Assembly: GCF_000741645.1 (NCBI RefSeq)
Contig: NZ_JGZD01000007.1
Coordinates: 1 to 64,000 of the forward strand
Direction: 5' to 3'
From: Bifidobacterium minimum
Lineage (GTDB): Bacteria > Actinomycetota > Actinomycetes > Actinomycetales > Bifidobacteriaceae
DNA: 64,000 bases
Shown here in pieces: positions 36,922-47,600 of this stretch. The notes beneath the pieces were generated by a model. It saw only the letters and a program-made list of their open reading frames with translations, did no database searches and was not told the DNA's origin. A program made the position numbers and the translations under genes. Every line of letters begins with the position of its first letter. Position 1 is the stretch's first letter.

Positions 36922-37755
36922 CTAGTGATGCGGGATGGTGATGACCTCGATGGCCTTTCCGTTCCTTCCCGTGATGGTCACGGTCCCTGGTGAGGGGCTT
37001 GACCATGTCAGGGAGAAGGACTTTCTGCCCCCCGGGAAGTTCTCGGTCGTGGTGAGCGTCTTGTCGTCATGGAAGACGGCGGAAGCCGACACGCCCACTC
37101 CGAGAACCGACAGAGACACCTTCCATGTGCCCACGGGGGAGCCGTCGCCTTGCGATTTGGGCAGCGTTATGGTCGGCTGCGCTGATCCCAGGATCACTTT
37201 GAGTTGGGATGCGGATATCCCCAGAGACGGCATGGTGGCCAGCAGGTTGGTTGCGGTGTCGCCGGTCATGGTGATGTCCGACGCGATGAACGACACCCCA
37301 TCGCTGGGTCCGGCGGTTTTGCTGAGTGTGGCCGTGATCTTCCCCTCATGACCGGGGAATTCGATGGCGATGGCTCCCTTGGACAGGACCGCCCGGGCCA
37401 GAGGACCGTCGCTGCCGGCCATCCGAACGGTGTATGTTCCCTGGACGTCGGCGTCGGCATGCAGATGACGAAGGCGAGGAACTATCAGAATCGCCGCGAC
37501 GACGAGAGCCGCGACGACGATCAGTGCCAGCGTTGCGGTGAGGATGGGATGGCGTCTTCCCTTGTGCGGCCGATGGTCGGTCCCGGGTTCCCGGGTCGTC
37601 TGGGCGCCCACGTCGTCGGTTGTTATGTCTTCGGTTGTTATGTCGCCGGCTGTTGCGTTCGACGCATCGGCGACGGAAGCCGTGTCCATGGCCGTGCCTG
37701 CGACCGGTGATGATTCTCCATGGGGGCTGGTCTGGGGGCTGGTCGATGGTGTCAT
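36922..37755 (-). CDS. Hypothetical membrane-anchored protein, 277 aa
   Basis: I do not recognise the family. A ~70-residue N-terminal Thr/Ser/Asp-rich cytoplasmic tail precedes one membrane span (about 71-92, ILTATLALIVVAALVVAAILIVP). The remainder (~185 residues) is extracytoplasmic: beta-rich, high in Gly, Ser, Thr and Val, with YTVRMAGSDGPLARAVLSKGAIAIEFPGHEGKITATLS and a C-terminal FSLTWSSPSPGTVTITGRNGKAIEVITIPHH. There is no signal peptidase or lipobox motif, so it should stay anchored as a single-span protein. It stands alone between hsp20 and the repeat region. Confidence 0.65.
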   Translation of the reverse strand: MTPSTSPQTSPHGESSPVAGTAMDTASVADASNATAGDITTEDITTDDVGAQTTREPGTDHRPHKGRRHPILTATLALIVVAALVVAAILIVPRLRHLHADADVQGTYTVRMAGSDGPLARAVLSKGAIAIEFPGHEGKITATLSKTAGPSDGVSFIASDITMTGDTATNLLATMPSLGISASQLKVILGSAQPTITLPKSQGDGSPVGTWKVSLSVLGVGVSASAVFHDDKTLTTTENFPGGRKSFSLTWSSPSPGTVTITGRNGKAIEVITIPHH

Positions 37756-37786
37756 GGTCTCTCTCCTCGCTGCTTTTGTCGTGGAT

Positions 37787-37830
37787 GGCGTTACGGCGTC
37801 GTGGCGTTACGGCGTCGTGGCGTCATAACG
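37787..37830. repeat. 16-bp tandem repeat with flanking dyad
   Basis: Two perfect copies of GGCGTTACGGCGTCGT at 37787-37802 and 37803-37818, then a degenerate third that merges into a 7-bp dyad GTGGCGT/ACGCCAC. Confidence 0.85.
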
Positions 37831-37943
37831 CCACGATGGCCGCGTACGGTCGGTGGTTCCGACGTGGCTCCGCCGGGTTTCGCGACCTGCCTCGAAACCG
37901 GCGTCGACGACCCTTCCTGATGCGGGGGGCTGCTCTCCCCATG

Positions 37944-38003
37944 CCACGTCTTGCTCTCAACCGCCACGTCTTGCTCTCAACCGCCACGTCTTACTCTCAA
38001 CCG
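37944..38003. repeat. Three tandem 20-bp repeats
   Basis: Copies 37944-37963, 37964-37983 and 37984-38003; the first two are identical and the third differs by one base. There are no spacers between them, so this is a tandem repeat and not a CRISPR array. Confidence 0.92.
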
Positions 38004-38230
38004 TGGAGACCGTCAACTGCCATGGAAACCGCCAACTCGCCCATCCTATCCACGATGCCGTCCTTTTCACGATGCCCTCTTTCCCGAGCCCGATTGACGG
38101 CCGCGTCCATCGCGCTCCGGCGGCGATGACGGGAAGCGGATCGAGGCACGCGTCATGGTAGCGTCGATGGCGGTTGTCGGCTGGCGGATCGCCGTGAGGG
38201 CGGCGCTCGCCGGCGAGAGGAGATGCGACC

Positions 38231-39058
38231 ATGGGTATGCCTTTGAACATGTACGTCATCCGGCACGGCGAGTCGGAGGCGAACGTCATCGTCAAGGCCG
38301 GCGAACGCGGCGACGACTCGCTGTTCACGCAGGACAACGTCACGGTTCCCGATCGTTCCTGGAGGCTGACGGCGACGGGTCGAAAGCAGGCCGATTGCAT
38401 CGGGAGGTGGCTAGTCGCCCAGCAGCAGCTCTTCGACCGCTATCTGGTGTCGCCGTATGTCCGCACGCGTGAGACCGCGGCCACCATGGCGCTTCCCAAG
38501 GCCAAATGGGAGGAGACGCGCGTCCTCCGGGAACGGTCGTGGGGCGAGATCAGCACCATCACCCAGCAGGAGTTCCGGACGAACTACGGACGCAACTGGA
38601 TGTTCAAGCGTACCGACCCGCTGTACTGGCGACCGCCGGCGGGCGAATCCATCGCCGATGTGGCGGAGGATCGCGTGCATAACCTGCTCACGTCGCTCAA
38701 CCGTCGCGCCGAGGCGGAATCCGTGGTCATCGTCTCCCACGGCGATTTCATGCAGGCTCTGATGCTGACGTTGGAGGATCTGTCGGACGAGGAGTTCCTC
38801 CGCCGTGCGGACAGTCCCGACTGGACCATCACCAATTGCACGTGTCTGCACTATTCCCGCATGGATCCGGTGACGGGCCGCACCTCCCGGCGTCTGCGGT
38901 GGGAAAGGACCGCCCGGCCGGTTCTGGACGCGGCGACGGGGAAGTGGGAGGTCAGGGTGGAGCCGTGGCGTGAGTTCCAGCGTCCGATGCTGTCCAACGG
39001 GGATCTGGTGGACGTCGTCCAATCCGTGGACCCCCATCTTCGGGACTACACCCGCTGA
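38231..39058 (+). CDS. Histidine phosphatase (phosphoglycerate mutase-like) family protein
   Basis: Phosphohistidine-based phosphatase. Signature MYVIRHGESEAN near residues 7-18 with the catalytic His; second phase VSPYVRTRETAATM; third VLRERSWGEI; fourth VVIVSHGDFMQAL with the second His. Length 275 is longer than simple members; the C-terminal ~75 residues (from DWTITNCTCLHYSRMD) are extra and also contain RRLRWERTARPV. Substrate unknown; these range from sugar phosphates to cobalamin precursors. ATG at 38231 follows GAGAGGAG. Confidence 0.9.
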   Translation: MGMPLNMYVIRHGESEANVIVKAGERGDDSLFTQDNVTVPDRSWRLTATGRKQADCIGRWLVAQQQLFDRYLVSPYVRTRETAATMALPKAKWEETRVLRERSWGEISTITQQEFRTNYGRNWMFKRTDPLYWRPPAGESIADVAEDRVHNLLTSLNRRAEAESVVIVSHGDFMQALMLTLEDLSDEEFLRRADSPDWTITNCTCLHYSRMDPVTGRTSRRLRWERTARPVLDAATGKWEVRVEPWREFQRPMLSNGDLVDVVQSVDPHLRDYTR

Positions 39059-39236
39059 GCGCGGCCCGTCGTTCTTCCGGCCGTGTCGGGCTGATCATGA
39101 TCCCCGGGCGCGCCGGGCGAGGCCATGGCCGCCGGGCGCTGCGCATGCCCGATACATGGGCTGTGGGGAAACCCGGTACAATGTCCTGCGGCGCGGTGGC
39201 GTTGGTCCTCCGCGGAGTTCCAGAAGGAGAAGACGG

Positions 39237-40514
39237 ATGAACGATCTGTTCACGTGGAAACTGCATGGTGATGGCAAGACTTTGAGACCAGGGGAGGTGG
39301 TGGAGCCCGATGAGCGTCTCACCTGGGGGCGGACGGCGGGCATAGGAGCCCAGCACGTCATAGCCATGTTCGGCGCGACGTTCCTCGTGCCGATCCTGAC
39401 GGGGTTCGACCCGTCGACGACATTGTTCTTCACGGCGATGTCGACGGCATTGTTCCTCCTCATCAACAAGAACAAGCTTCCCAGTTATCTGGGAAGCTCT
39501 TTTGGTTTTATAGCACCGATCCTTGCGGTGACCACGGCGCATAAGGGCATCGCGGTGGCCAGCTTCGGCATCATGGTCACGGGAATCCTTCTGGCGCTTG
39601 TGGGTCTGCTGGTCCATTACGCCGGCGCCAAGTGGATCGACATTATCATGCCGCCGGTGGTCAACGGCGCGATCGTGGGCATCATCGGATTCAACCTTGC
39701 GCCGTCCGTGTGGACGAACTTCAAGGCGGCGCCCGACACGGCTCTGGTGACGCTGCTGGCCGTTCTTCTGATCGCCATGCTGTTCCGGGGGCTGCTTGGG
39801 CGGCTGAACATCCTTCTGGGCGTTCTGGTCGGATACGCGTATGCCTGCGTTCGTGGCCAGGTCGACTTCGGCGCGGTGTCGAAGGCCGCGTGGATCGGTC
39901 TGCCGCAGTTCCATCTTCCCCAGCCGGACTTCTCGATTCTCGGGATGTTCATCCCCGTGGTTCTCGTGCTGGTCGCGGAGAACGTGGGCCATGTCAAGTC
40001 GGTGGCGCAGATGACCGGACGCGATTATGACGATCAGATCGGCACGGCCCTGATGGCGGACGGCATCGGCACGGCTTTCGCGGGATTCGGCGGCGGATCG
40101 GGAACTACGACCTATGGGGAGAACATCGGGGTCATGGCCTCGACGAAGGTCTATTCGACCGCGGCGTATTGGTGCGCCGCCGGCTTCGCGTTGGTACTCA
40201 GCCTCTGCCCGAAGTTCGGCGCCATCATCAACACGATTCCCGCGGGCGTCCTCGGCGGCGTGACGACCCTTCTGTACGGCATGATCGGCATGATCGGCGT
40301 GCGCATCTGGGTGGAGAACAAGGTCGATTTCGACAAGCCTCTCAATGTGATGACGGCCGCCGTGGTCATGATCATCGGCATCGCCAACTTCACCTTCGCC
40401 TTCTCGGGGATTCAGTTCAACGGCATCGCCATCGGCACCATCGTGGTGCTCGTCATGTACCACGGGCTGCGGGCGATCGGACGGGCCACCGGGGTGGTCT
40501 CGAAGGACGACTGA
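39237..40514 (+). CDS. NCS2-family uracil permease
   Basis: Integral-membrane nucleobase:H+ symporter of the UraA type. Family blocks: QHVIAMFGATFLVPILTG, LPSYLGSSFGFIAPI, VGLLVHYAG, IMPPVVNGAIVGIIGFNLAP, VLVAENVGHVKSVAQMTGRDYD, and GGSGTTTYGENIGVMASTKVYS, which contains the paired substrate-contact Glu/Gly-Ser of uracil carriers. 12-14 hydrophobic segments fit. Length 425 is normal. ATG at 39237 has AGAAGGAGAAG. TACAAT at 39177-39182 could be its -10 box, which would give a leader of about 45 nt. Pyrimidine salvage is the expected role. Confidence 0.93.
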   Translation: MNDLFTWKLHGDGKTLRPGEVVEPDERLTWGRTAGIGAQHVIAMFGATFLVPILTGFDPSTTLFFTAMSTALFLLINKNKLPSYLGSSFGFIAPILAVTTAHKGIAVASFGIMVTGILLALVGLLVHYAGAKWIDIIMPPVVNGAIVGIIGFNLAPSVWTNFKAAPDTALVTLLAVLLIAMLFRGLLGRLNILLGVLVGYAYACVRGQVDFGAVSKAAWIGLPQFHLPQPDFSILGMFIPVVLVLVAENVGHVKSVAQMTGRDYDDQIGTALMADGIGTAFAGFGGGSGTTTYGENIGVMASTKVYSTAAYWCAAGFALVLSLCPKFGAIINTIPAGVLGGVTTLLYGMIGMIGVRIWVENKVDFDKPLNVMTAAVVMIIGIANFTFAFSGIQFNGIAIGTIVVLVMYHGLRAIGRATGVVSKDD

Positions 40515-40657
40515 TCGCCGCATCGCGTGCCCCCGTGCGGTCGACTCCATGAGCAATGGGGCCGGCCGCCGTCGTTATGGCCGCAGGTTATGGCCGCGGC
40601 GGGAATCGGGATCCTCGGGACGGATAGGAGTTCGTGGGTGCCCGATAGGCTGAGTGC

Positions 40658-43600
40658 ATGGCCAGTGACGATTTGTGGAAGATGCTCATCGACAGCTTCG
40701 GGGACGGTGCCGGACGAGGACGTCATGGGGGGGATGATCCCATCGTGACGGATGTGCATGTGGATGGTGACGCCGGCGACGCCCGATCGGGCGTCCACGG
40801 CGGGGGCTCTCGTCCTCCTCGTGGGGGCGGAAAGTCGCGATCCCCGAGGAAGCCGCACTCGTCGCGGATAACGAAGGTGGTTATGGCGGTCGTCGCCATC
40901 CTTGCCGTGGCCATCGGGCTTCTTTTCGGTCTGACGCGTTTCATCACCGATCTCATGTGGTTCGGCCAGCTTGGCTTCGCCAGCGTGGTATGGACCCAGC
41001 TATGGACCAAGGTCGGTCTATGGGTCATCTACGCCCTTCTTATGGTCGCCGTTAGCTACGGCGCCGCATGGCTGGCCATCCGGGCTCGTCCCGATTCGTC
41101 CGACGGATCGACGATACGCGTTCGCGGCGACGTCATCGAGGTCGGACGTGGAATAAGCTCGCGGTCGGCACGGCGCACGACGATAATCGTCTCCCTTGTC
41201 GTTGGCGTGCTTTTCGGATCACGCTTCAATGCGCACTGGGCTCAGATCCTTCTGATGACCCACGCGCAGTCGTTCGGGACCAGGGATCCACAATTCGGTC
41301 TGGATACCGGATTCTACGTCTTCGTCCTCCCCGGATTGCGGCTTGTGGCCTCGGCCGTCTTTCTGCTTCTCATCGTCGGTCTGGTGTTCTCCGTCATCAT
41401 GCACGTGCTCATGGGCGGAATCCGTCTGACGATGCCCACCCGCGGCCGTGGTATCTTCGTCATGACCGGACGCGCCCGTCGGCAGATCGCCATCTGGATT
41501 CTCCTCATGATGCTGACGTGGTCGGCCACCCAGGTCCTTCGCGTCTTCGGCACGCTGACCCAGAAGGGGGACAGGATCACCGGGGCGACCTACACCACCG
41601 TCCATGCGACCATCCCCCTGAGTTTCGTCATGGCCGGGCTCACCGCCGTGCTGGGTGTCGTCCTTGCCGTATGGCTGATGAGATCGCATCGGATCGACGG
41701 CCCGGCTCCGATGGGCGTCCGGGCCGTGGCCACGGCACGGGCGTGGCGAACGCCTGTCGTGGCGTTGGCGGCGTTCCTCGCCATCAGCGTGCTGCTCACC
41801 AATCTCTGGCCCGCGCTTCTTCAGCGATTCCGCGTGGATCCCAACGCCCAGGAAGCCGAATCCTCCTACATCCAACGCAATATCAGCGCCACCAAGCAGG
41901 CCTACGGACTGACGAACGTCGTGACCGAGCAGTACAAGGCCACGACGACGGGTAAGTCGGGGGCCTTGTCGCAGGACGCGGAAAGCACCGCGCAGATCCG
42001 TCTGCTCGACCCCCAGGTCGTGTCGTCGACGTTCAAGCAGCTTCAGCAGTCCAAGCAGTACTACACGTTCGCGGACACCCTTGCGGTGGACAAATACGAT
42101 GTCGACGGCGTCAGCCAGGACACGGTGATCGCCGCGCGCGAGCTCAATCTCGCCGGAAACGACAACCGCAACTGGGTGAACGACCATACCGTGTACACCC
42201 ATGGGTACGGAGTCGTCGCGGCCTATGGCAACAAGGTGACATCCGACGGGCAGCCGGAGTTCTTCGAATCGGGGATCCCCACCCAGGGCAGACTCACCCA
42301 GTCCGAGAAATACGAGCCCCGCATCTATTTCTCGCCCAATGCGCCGGAGTATTCCATCGTCGGCGCGCCGACGGGCACGACGTCATGGGAGTTCGACTAT
42401 CCCACGGGTTCGGATGGCGCGACGACGACGTTCTCGGGCAAGGGGGGACCGAAGATTGGCAATCTCTTCACCCGCCTCCTGTATTCGATCCGTTTCGGAT
42501 CGGATCAGATACTCTTCTCCGACCGCGTCAACTCGGATTCCCAGATACTCTATGACCGCAACCCCAAGGAGCGCGTGGCCAAGGTCGCCCCGTACCTGAC
42601 GCTGGACGGCAGAGTGTATCCCGCAGTGGTCGACGGGCGCGTCAAATGGATCGTGGACGGGTACACCACCTCCGACGCGTATCCCTATTCCCAGATGACC
42701 GATCTGGGATCGGTGACGGAGGATTCCACGACGAAGTCCTCCAGCACCGTTTCCGGACTCAAATCCGAGAGCGCGAACTATATCCGCAACTCGGTGAAGG
42801 CCACGGTGGACGCCTATGACGGCTCGGTGACCCTCTACGCATGGGACACCTCGGATCCCATCCTCAAGGCGTGGGAGAGCATATTCCCGGGGCAGTATCA
42901 CCCGATCTCGGAGATATCGGGCGATCTGATGAGCCATCTGCGTTATCCCGAAAGCCTGTTCAAGGTTCAGCGCGAGCTGCTTTCCCAGTACCACGTCTCC
43001 AACGCCAGCCAGTTCTTCTCCGGCGAGGATTTCTGGCAGGTTCCCGTCGACCCGACGGAATCAAGCCAGGAGCAGAGCGAGGACGTCCTCCAGCCCCCCT
43101 ACTATCTCACCCTCAAGACGGGAGGCGCCAGCAAGCCCGTGTTCTCCCTGACGTCCTCGTACATCCCGGCCGGCACCTCGACGCGCGAGATACTCACGGG
43201 ATTCCTTTCGGTGGATTCCGACGCGGGCTCCACCGCGGGCGTGAAGGGCAAGAACTACGGGACCCTGAGGCTGCAGGAGCTTCCCAAGGACTCGAACGTC
43301 CCCGGCCCCGGGCAGGCGCAGAACAACTTCAACGCCAACGCCGACGTGTCCAAGGAGCTCAACCTCCTCGAGTCCGGGTCGACGAAGGTCACCCGCGGCA
43401 ATCTCCTCACGCTGCCACTGGGAGGAGGGCTGGTGTACGTCCAGCCCGTGTACGTGCAATCCAGCGGGTCCACGCGGTTCCCCCTTCTCAAGAAGGTTCT
43501 TGTCGCGTTCGGCGATCAGGTCGGTTTCGCGGACACTCTTGACGAGGCGTTGGATCAGGTGTTCGGCGGTGATTCCGGGGCGTCCGCCGGAGACGCGGAG

Positions 43601-43858
43601 AACAGCTCGGCATCCTCCGCCGCGGGGAAGAGCTCGGATGATGATTCGGACTCGTCGCAGGGATCCGGCTCCTCGACCGGAGGCGCCACTGGGAACACGG
43701 AGAATCAGGAACAGCTCAGGAAGCTTCTTCAGGAGGCAAGCCAGGCCATGAAGGACTCGCAGTCGGCCATGAAATCGGGGGATTGGACCGCTTACGGGCA
43801 GGCCCAGTCCCAGTTGGACGAGGCCCTGAGCAAGGCCATGGAGCTCGAGCAGGAGTAG
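40658..43858 (+). CDS. UPF0182 family membrane protein, 1066 aa
   Basis: Large actinobacterial membrane protein of unknown function. About seven spans lie in the first ~330 residues (e.g. VVMAVVAILAVAIGLLFGL, LWTKVGLWVIYALLMVAVSYGAAWLAI). A long extracytoplasmic domain follows: YIQRNISATKQAYGL, RLLDPQVVSSTFKQLQQSKQYYTFADTLAVDKYDVDG, QPEYFFGE-like repeats, RLLYSIRFGSDQILFSDRVNSDSQILYDRNPKERVAKVAPYLTLD, LRYPESLFKVQRELLSQYHV. These are diagnostic of UPF0182. The C-terminus is a Ser/Asp/Gly-rich region and a short coiled coil (about 1020-1066, NQEQLRKLLQEASQAMKDSQSAMKSGDW). 143 bp separate it from the upstream permease. Confidence 0.93.
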   Translation: MASDDLWKMLIDSFGDGAGRGRHGGDDPIVTDVHVDGDAGDARSGVHGGGSRPPRGGGKSRSPRKPHSSRITKVVMAVVAILAVAIGLLFGLTRFITDLMWFGQLGFASVVWTQLWTKVGLWVIYALLMVAVSYGAAWLAIRARPDSSDGSTIRVRGDVIEVGRGISSRSARRTTIIVSLVVGVLFGSRFNAHWAQILLMTHAQSFGTRDPQFGLDTGFYVFVLPGLRLVASAVFLLLIVGLVFSVIMHVLMGGIRLTMPTRGRGIFVMTGRARRQIAIWILLMMLTWSATQVLRVFGTLTQKGDRITGATYTTVHATIPLSFVMAGLTAVLGVVLAVWLMRSHRIDGPAPMGVRAVATARAWRTPVVALAAFLAISVLLTNLWPALLQRFRVDPNAQEAESSYIQRNISATKQAYGLTNVVTEQYKATTTGKSGALSQDAESTAQIRLLDPQVVSSTFKQLQQSKQYYTFADTLAVDKYDVDGVSQDTVIAARELNLAGNDNRNWVNDHTVYTHGYGVVAAYGNKVTSDGQPEFFESGIPTQGRLTQSEKYEPRIYFSPNAPEYSIVGAPTGTTSWEFDYPTGSDGATTTFSGKGGPKIGNLFTRLLYSIRFGSDQILFSDRVNSDSQILYDRNPKERVAKVAPYLTLDGRVYPAVVDGRVKWIVDGYTTSDAYPYSQMTDLGSVTEDSTTKSSSTVSGLKSESANYIRNSVKATVDAYDGSVTLYAWDTSDPILKAWESIFPGQYHPISEISGDLMSHLRYPESLFKVQRELLSQYHVSNASQFFSGEDFWQVPVDPTESSQEQSEDVLQPPYYLTLKTGGASKPVFSLTSSYIPAGTSTREILTGFLSVDSDAGSTAGVKGKNYGTLRLQELPKDSNVPGPGQAQNNFNANADVSKELNLLESGSTKVTRGNLLTLPLGGGLVYVQPVYVQSSGSTRFPLLKKVLVAFGDQVGFADTLDEALDQVFGGDSGASAGDAENSSASSAAGKSSDDDSDSSQGSGSSTGGATGNTENQEQLRKLLQEASQAMKDSQSAMKSGDWTAYGQAQSQLDEALSKAMELEQE

Positions 43859-44035
43859 CAGGAGTAGAGGGTGGCGCATCGCCGCGAACAGGTCCACGTC
43901 GGTCTCGTTCGCTAGCATGTGCGGCTGGAAGCCGGGTCGATGTGTGGATTCCTCCATGCACCGACCCGTTGGTCCGATGGCCATACCTGATGGCCATATG
44001 AGTGGAGAACCGAGAGCGGAGAGGGAAGAAATCGG

Positions 44036-44635
44036 ATGGTTTCGGAGTTCTGGCTGATCGTGGGGTTGGGAAATCCCGGAAGGACCTATGACGGAACACG
44101 TCACAACATGGGATTCATGACCGCCGATGAGCTCGCCCGGCGTTGGGCGGTCTCGTTCTCCGACCATAAGGGACTGGCCGAGGTGGGGCGGGGAATCATG
44201 CGTCTGAACGGCGGAAGCGTCAAATTCCTGCTCGCCAAGCCCCTGACGTTCATGAACGATTCCGGCGATGCCGTCTCATCCATCGCCACCTACTACTCCA
44301 TCGCCGTCAACCGGATCGTGGTCATCCACGACGACATGGATCTCGATTTCGGCCGCATCAAGGTCAAGGCCGGTGGTTCCAGCGGCGGTCACAACGGCAT
44401 CAAGTCGATCGACCGGTCCCTGGGGTCCAATGCGTACGCGCGCGTCAGAATGGGCGTCGGCCACGCCGATCGTGGGTCGCATGCGCGCGACAACGTCGTC
44501 GGATGGGTTCTGGGAGGATTCGACGCCGATCAGCGCAAACGGCTTCCCGACTATCTTGCCGACGGCGCCGATGCGGCGGAGACGATAGTGATGGATGGTC
44601 TGGCTCAGGCACAGGAGAAGTTCAATGGCCGGTGA
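44036..44635 (+). CDS. pth: Peptidyl-tRNA hydrolase
   Basis: Recycles peptidyl-tRNA released during translation. GLGNPGRTYDGTRHNMGF carries Asn13 and the catalytic His23; KPLTFMNDSG the next Asn; VIHDDMDLDFGRIKVKAGGSSGGHNGIKSI the Asp and the Asn loop. Length 199 is normal. The start has a weak GAGAGGG site. The following gene begins inside this one: its ATG (44625) precedes the pth stop (44633-44635), so translation is coupled. Together they are the pth-mfd pair commonly found in actinobacteria. Confidence 0.96.
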   Translation: MVSEFWLIVGLGNPGRTYDGTRHNMGFMTADELARRWAVSFSDHKGLAEVGRGIMRLNGGSVKFLLAKPLTFMNDSGDAVSSIATYYSIAVNRIVVIHDDMDLDFGRIKVKAGGSSGGHNGIKSIDRSLGSNAYARVRMGVGHADRGSHARDNVVGWVLGGFDADQRKRLPDYLADGADAAETIVMDGLAQAQEKFNGR

Positions 44636-47600
44636 CGCGCGGAGGAATATGGCGCGGTCAGGGGATTCGACGTCGCATCGTCAGGATTCCCCGGCATCCC
44701 ATGGATCCCATGAATCCCATGAATCGCTGGAGGGATCGCTGGAGGGATCGCTGTCGCGGTTGCTGGCGGCTCTTGAGAAGGATCCCACGATCCGCGGTCT
44801 CGTCGCGACGACGGAATACGACGATGAGAATCTGGTGATTCAGGCGGTCGAGGGTATCCGCCCGGCGTTGGCCGCAGGCGCCGCGTCGCGGCTGCCCATC
44901 GTTCTGGTCGTCCCCTCGGACCGTCAGGCGCAGGACATGGTCGTGGCGCTGCGCTCATGGTATGGAGGCGACCCCCATAACATCGCGTCGCTGCCTTCGT
45001 GGGAGACGCTTCCCCACGAGCGCCTCTCCCCGCGGGCCGACACCGTGGCCACGCGCATGGAGGTTTTCCGGCGGTTGCGTCATCCGAAGGACGGCGATCC
45101 TCTTTTCGGCCCCATCCGCGTCCTCGTCCTCCCGGTGAGGTCTCTGATACAGCCGGTTGTCCGAGGTCTGGGGGACGTCGAACCGCTGCTGTTCTCACGC
45201 GGGCAGACGATCGCCTTGGAGGATGCGCAGCGGCGTCTGGTCGAGAACTCGTACACCCGCGTCGATCTGGTCATGGACAGGGGGGAGTTCGCCGTCCGAG
45301 GCGGGATACTCGATGTCTTTCCTCCGACGTCCGCGTTCCCCGTCCGCGTGGAGTTCTTCGGCGATGATGTGGAGTCCATCCGCGAGTTCCATGCGGCGGA
45401 CCAGCGGACCTTCAGGGATGCCGATCCGGTCGTCTGGGCGACGCCATGCCGCGAGCTGCAGCTGACCGAGGCCGTGCGTCGCAGGGCGAGCTCGCTGGTG
45501 GGGTCGATCGCGAACGCCGACGACATGCTGGAATCGATCGCGGATGCCATTCCCGTCGAGGGCATGGAATCTCTCCTGCCCGTTCTGGTCGATGATATGG
45601 AGCCCGTATCATCCCTTCTGCCGCCGAATGCGGTGGTCATGTTGTCCGATCCCGAGAGGCTGAGACGCGCCGCGTCGGATCTGAGCGCCACCGCCAATGA
45701 GTTCCTGGCCGCGAGCTGGCACGTAGCCGCCAGCGGGCACGGAGCCGGAGCCCCCCTGAGCTTCGACCAGGCCAGTTTTCTGGATGTCGACGAGGTCGTG
45801 TCCGCTTTGGAGCTGTCCCGTCATCCGGTGTGGAGAATAACCGATTTCGGGGTCGATCCCCAGATTCCGGGGCATCTTGTCGTGGACGCCCATCAGCCCG
45901 AGGAGTTCCGTGGCGACGAGAAGCGCGCCACCACGGGTCTGAGCGGACTCATCGACGAGGGCTATGACGTGACTCTGACGGCCGCCGCTCAAGGCACGCT
46001 GAGTCGATTGTCGCGGGTGATGTCCGTCACCGTGTCGTCGCGATTTTCCGCGATCCGCTCGCAGGCGACCGACGGGTTCGTCGATCCCACCGCCCATGTG
46101 GCCCTGCTCACCGAACGCGACATCACGGGACGCAGCGGTGTGGCGGGAAAGGTCTCGGCCCCCAAGCGCAGGCGTCATGCGATCGACCTCATGGAGCTGA
46201 AGCCCGGCGACTACGTGGTGCATGAGCAGCATGGCATCGGCAGATTCGTCGGGATGAGGCAGCGCGCCGCGGGATCGTCGTCATCCACCGCCACGCGGGA
46301 GTACCTGGTCATCGAATACGCGCCATCCAAGCGCAACGCCCCGGCGGACAAGCTGTTCATTCCGACGGACCAGCTCGATCAGGTCAGCAAGTACATCGGT
46401 TCGGACGCCCCCAAGCTCAATCGTCTGGGGGGATCGGACTGGGCGGCCACCAAGGCCAAGGCGCGCAAGCATGTCCATGAGATAGCCCAGGATCTGGTTC
46501 GCCTGTATTCCGCCAGACAGCGTACGCAGGGATTCGCCTTCAGTCCCGATACCCCCTGGCAGCGGGAGCTGGAGGACGCGTTCCCCTATCAGGAGACGCC
46601 CGATCAGCTGACCACGATCGACGAGGTCAAGGCGGATATGGAGAGGCCGATGCCCATGGACCGTCTCATCTGCGGTGATGTGGGGTTCGGGAAAACGGAG
46701 ATCGCGGTCCGTGCGGCGTTCAAGGCCGTCCAGGACGGCAAGCAGGTCGCGGTTCTCGTCCCCACGACGCTGCTCGTCCAGCAGCATATGGAGACGTTCG
46801 GGGAACGCTTCGAGGGATTCCCCGTCACGGTCGCAGCCCTGAGCAGATTCCAGACGCCCGCCCAGATACGCGAGACCGTCGCCGGGCTGAAGGAGGGATC
46901 GGTGGATGTCGTCATCGGCACCCACAAACTCCTGTCGCCGAAGATCGCGTTCAAGGATCTGGGGCTGCTCATCATCGACGAGGAGCAGCGCTTCGGTGTC
47001 GAGCACAAGGAGAGCCTCAAGGCGCTGCGGACCAACGTGGATGTGCTGTCCCTCTCCGCCACGCCCATTCCCCGGACCCTGGAGATGGCGGTGACCGGCA
47101 TCCGCGAGATGTCGACGCTCGCCACGCCTCCCGAGGACAGGCTTCCCGTCCTGACCTACGTGGGTGGATACGAGGACGCGCAGGTCACGGCGGCCGTCCG
47201 CCGTGAGATGCTGCGTGGAGGGCAGGTCTTCTACGTGCACAACCGCGTCGAGGACATCTCCGCGGTGGCTGCGAAGATCATGGCGCTGGTCCCCGGCGCC
47301 CGGGTGGGGATCGCCCACGGAAAGATGGGGGAGAAGCAGCTGGATCAGATCATCCGGGACTTCTGGCACCGTGACATCGACGTGCTCGTGTGCACGACCA
47401 TCATCGAGACCGGTCTGGATATATCCAATGCCAATACGCTGATCGTGGACAACGCCGACCGATTCGGACTCAGTCAGCTGCACCAGCTCCGTGGCCGTGT
47501 GGGACGTGGCCGGGAGAGGGCGTACGCCTATTTCCTGTACGATCCCGCCCGTCCGATGACGCAGCAGGCGCACGATAGGCTGGCGACCATCGCCCAGCAC

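Larger units (their letters stand above)
37756..38230. other. 475-bp divergent intergenic region with two tandem repeat sets
   Basis: No supported gene between the anchored protein and the histidine phosphatase. It contains a 16-bp tandem repeat (37787-37818) ending in an inverted repeat GTGGCGT-CATA-ACGCCAC around 37818-37834, and a 20-bp tandem repeat (37944-38003). Putative ORFs are repeat-derived. Confidence 0.6.

Noticed and set aside
37944-38003. Possible CRISPR array (three 20-bp repeats)
   Set aside because: Repeats are directly tandem with no spacers, and no cas gene is present.
38952-40556. 534-codon minus-strand ORF opposite the uracil permease
   Set aside because: Asp/His/Arg-rich shadow without membrane or domain features.
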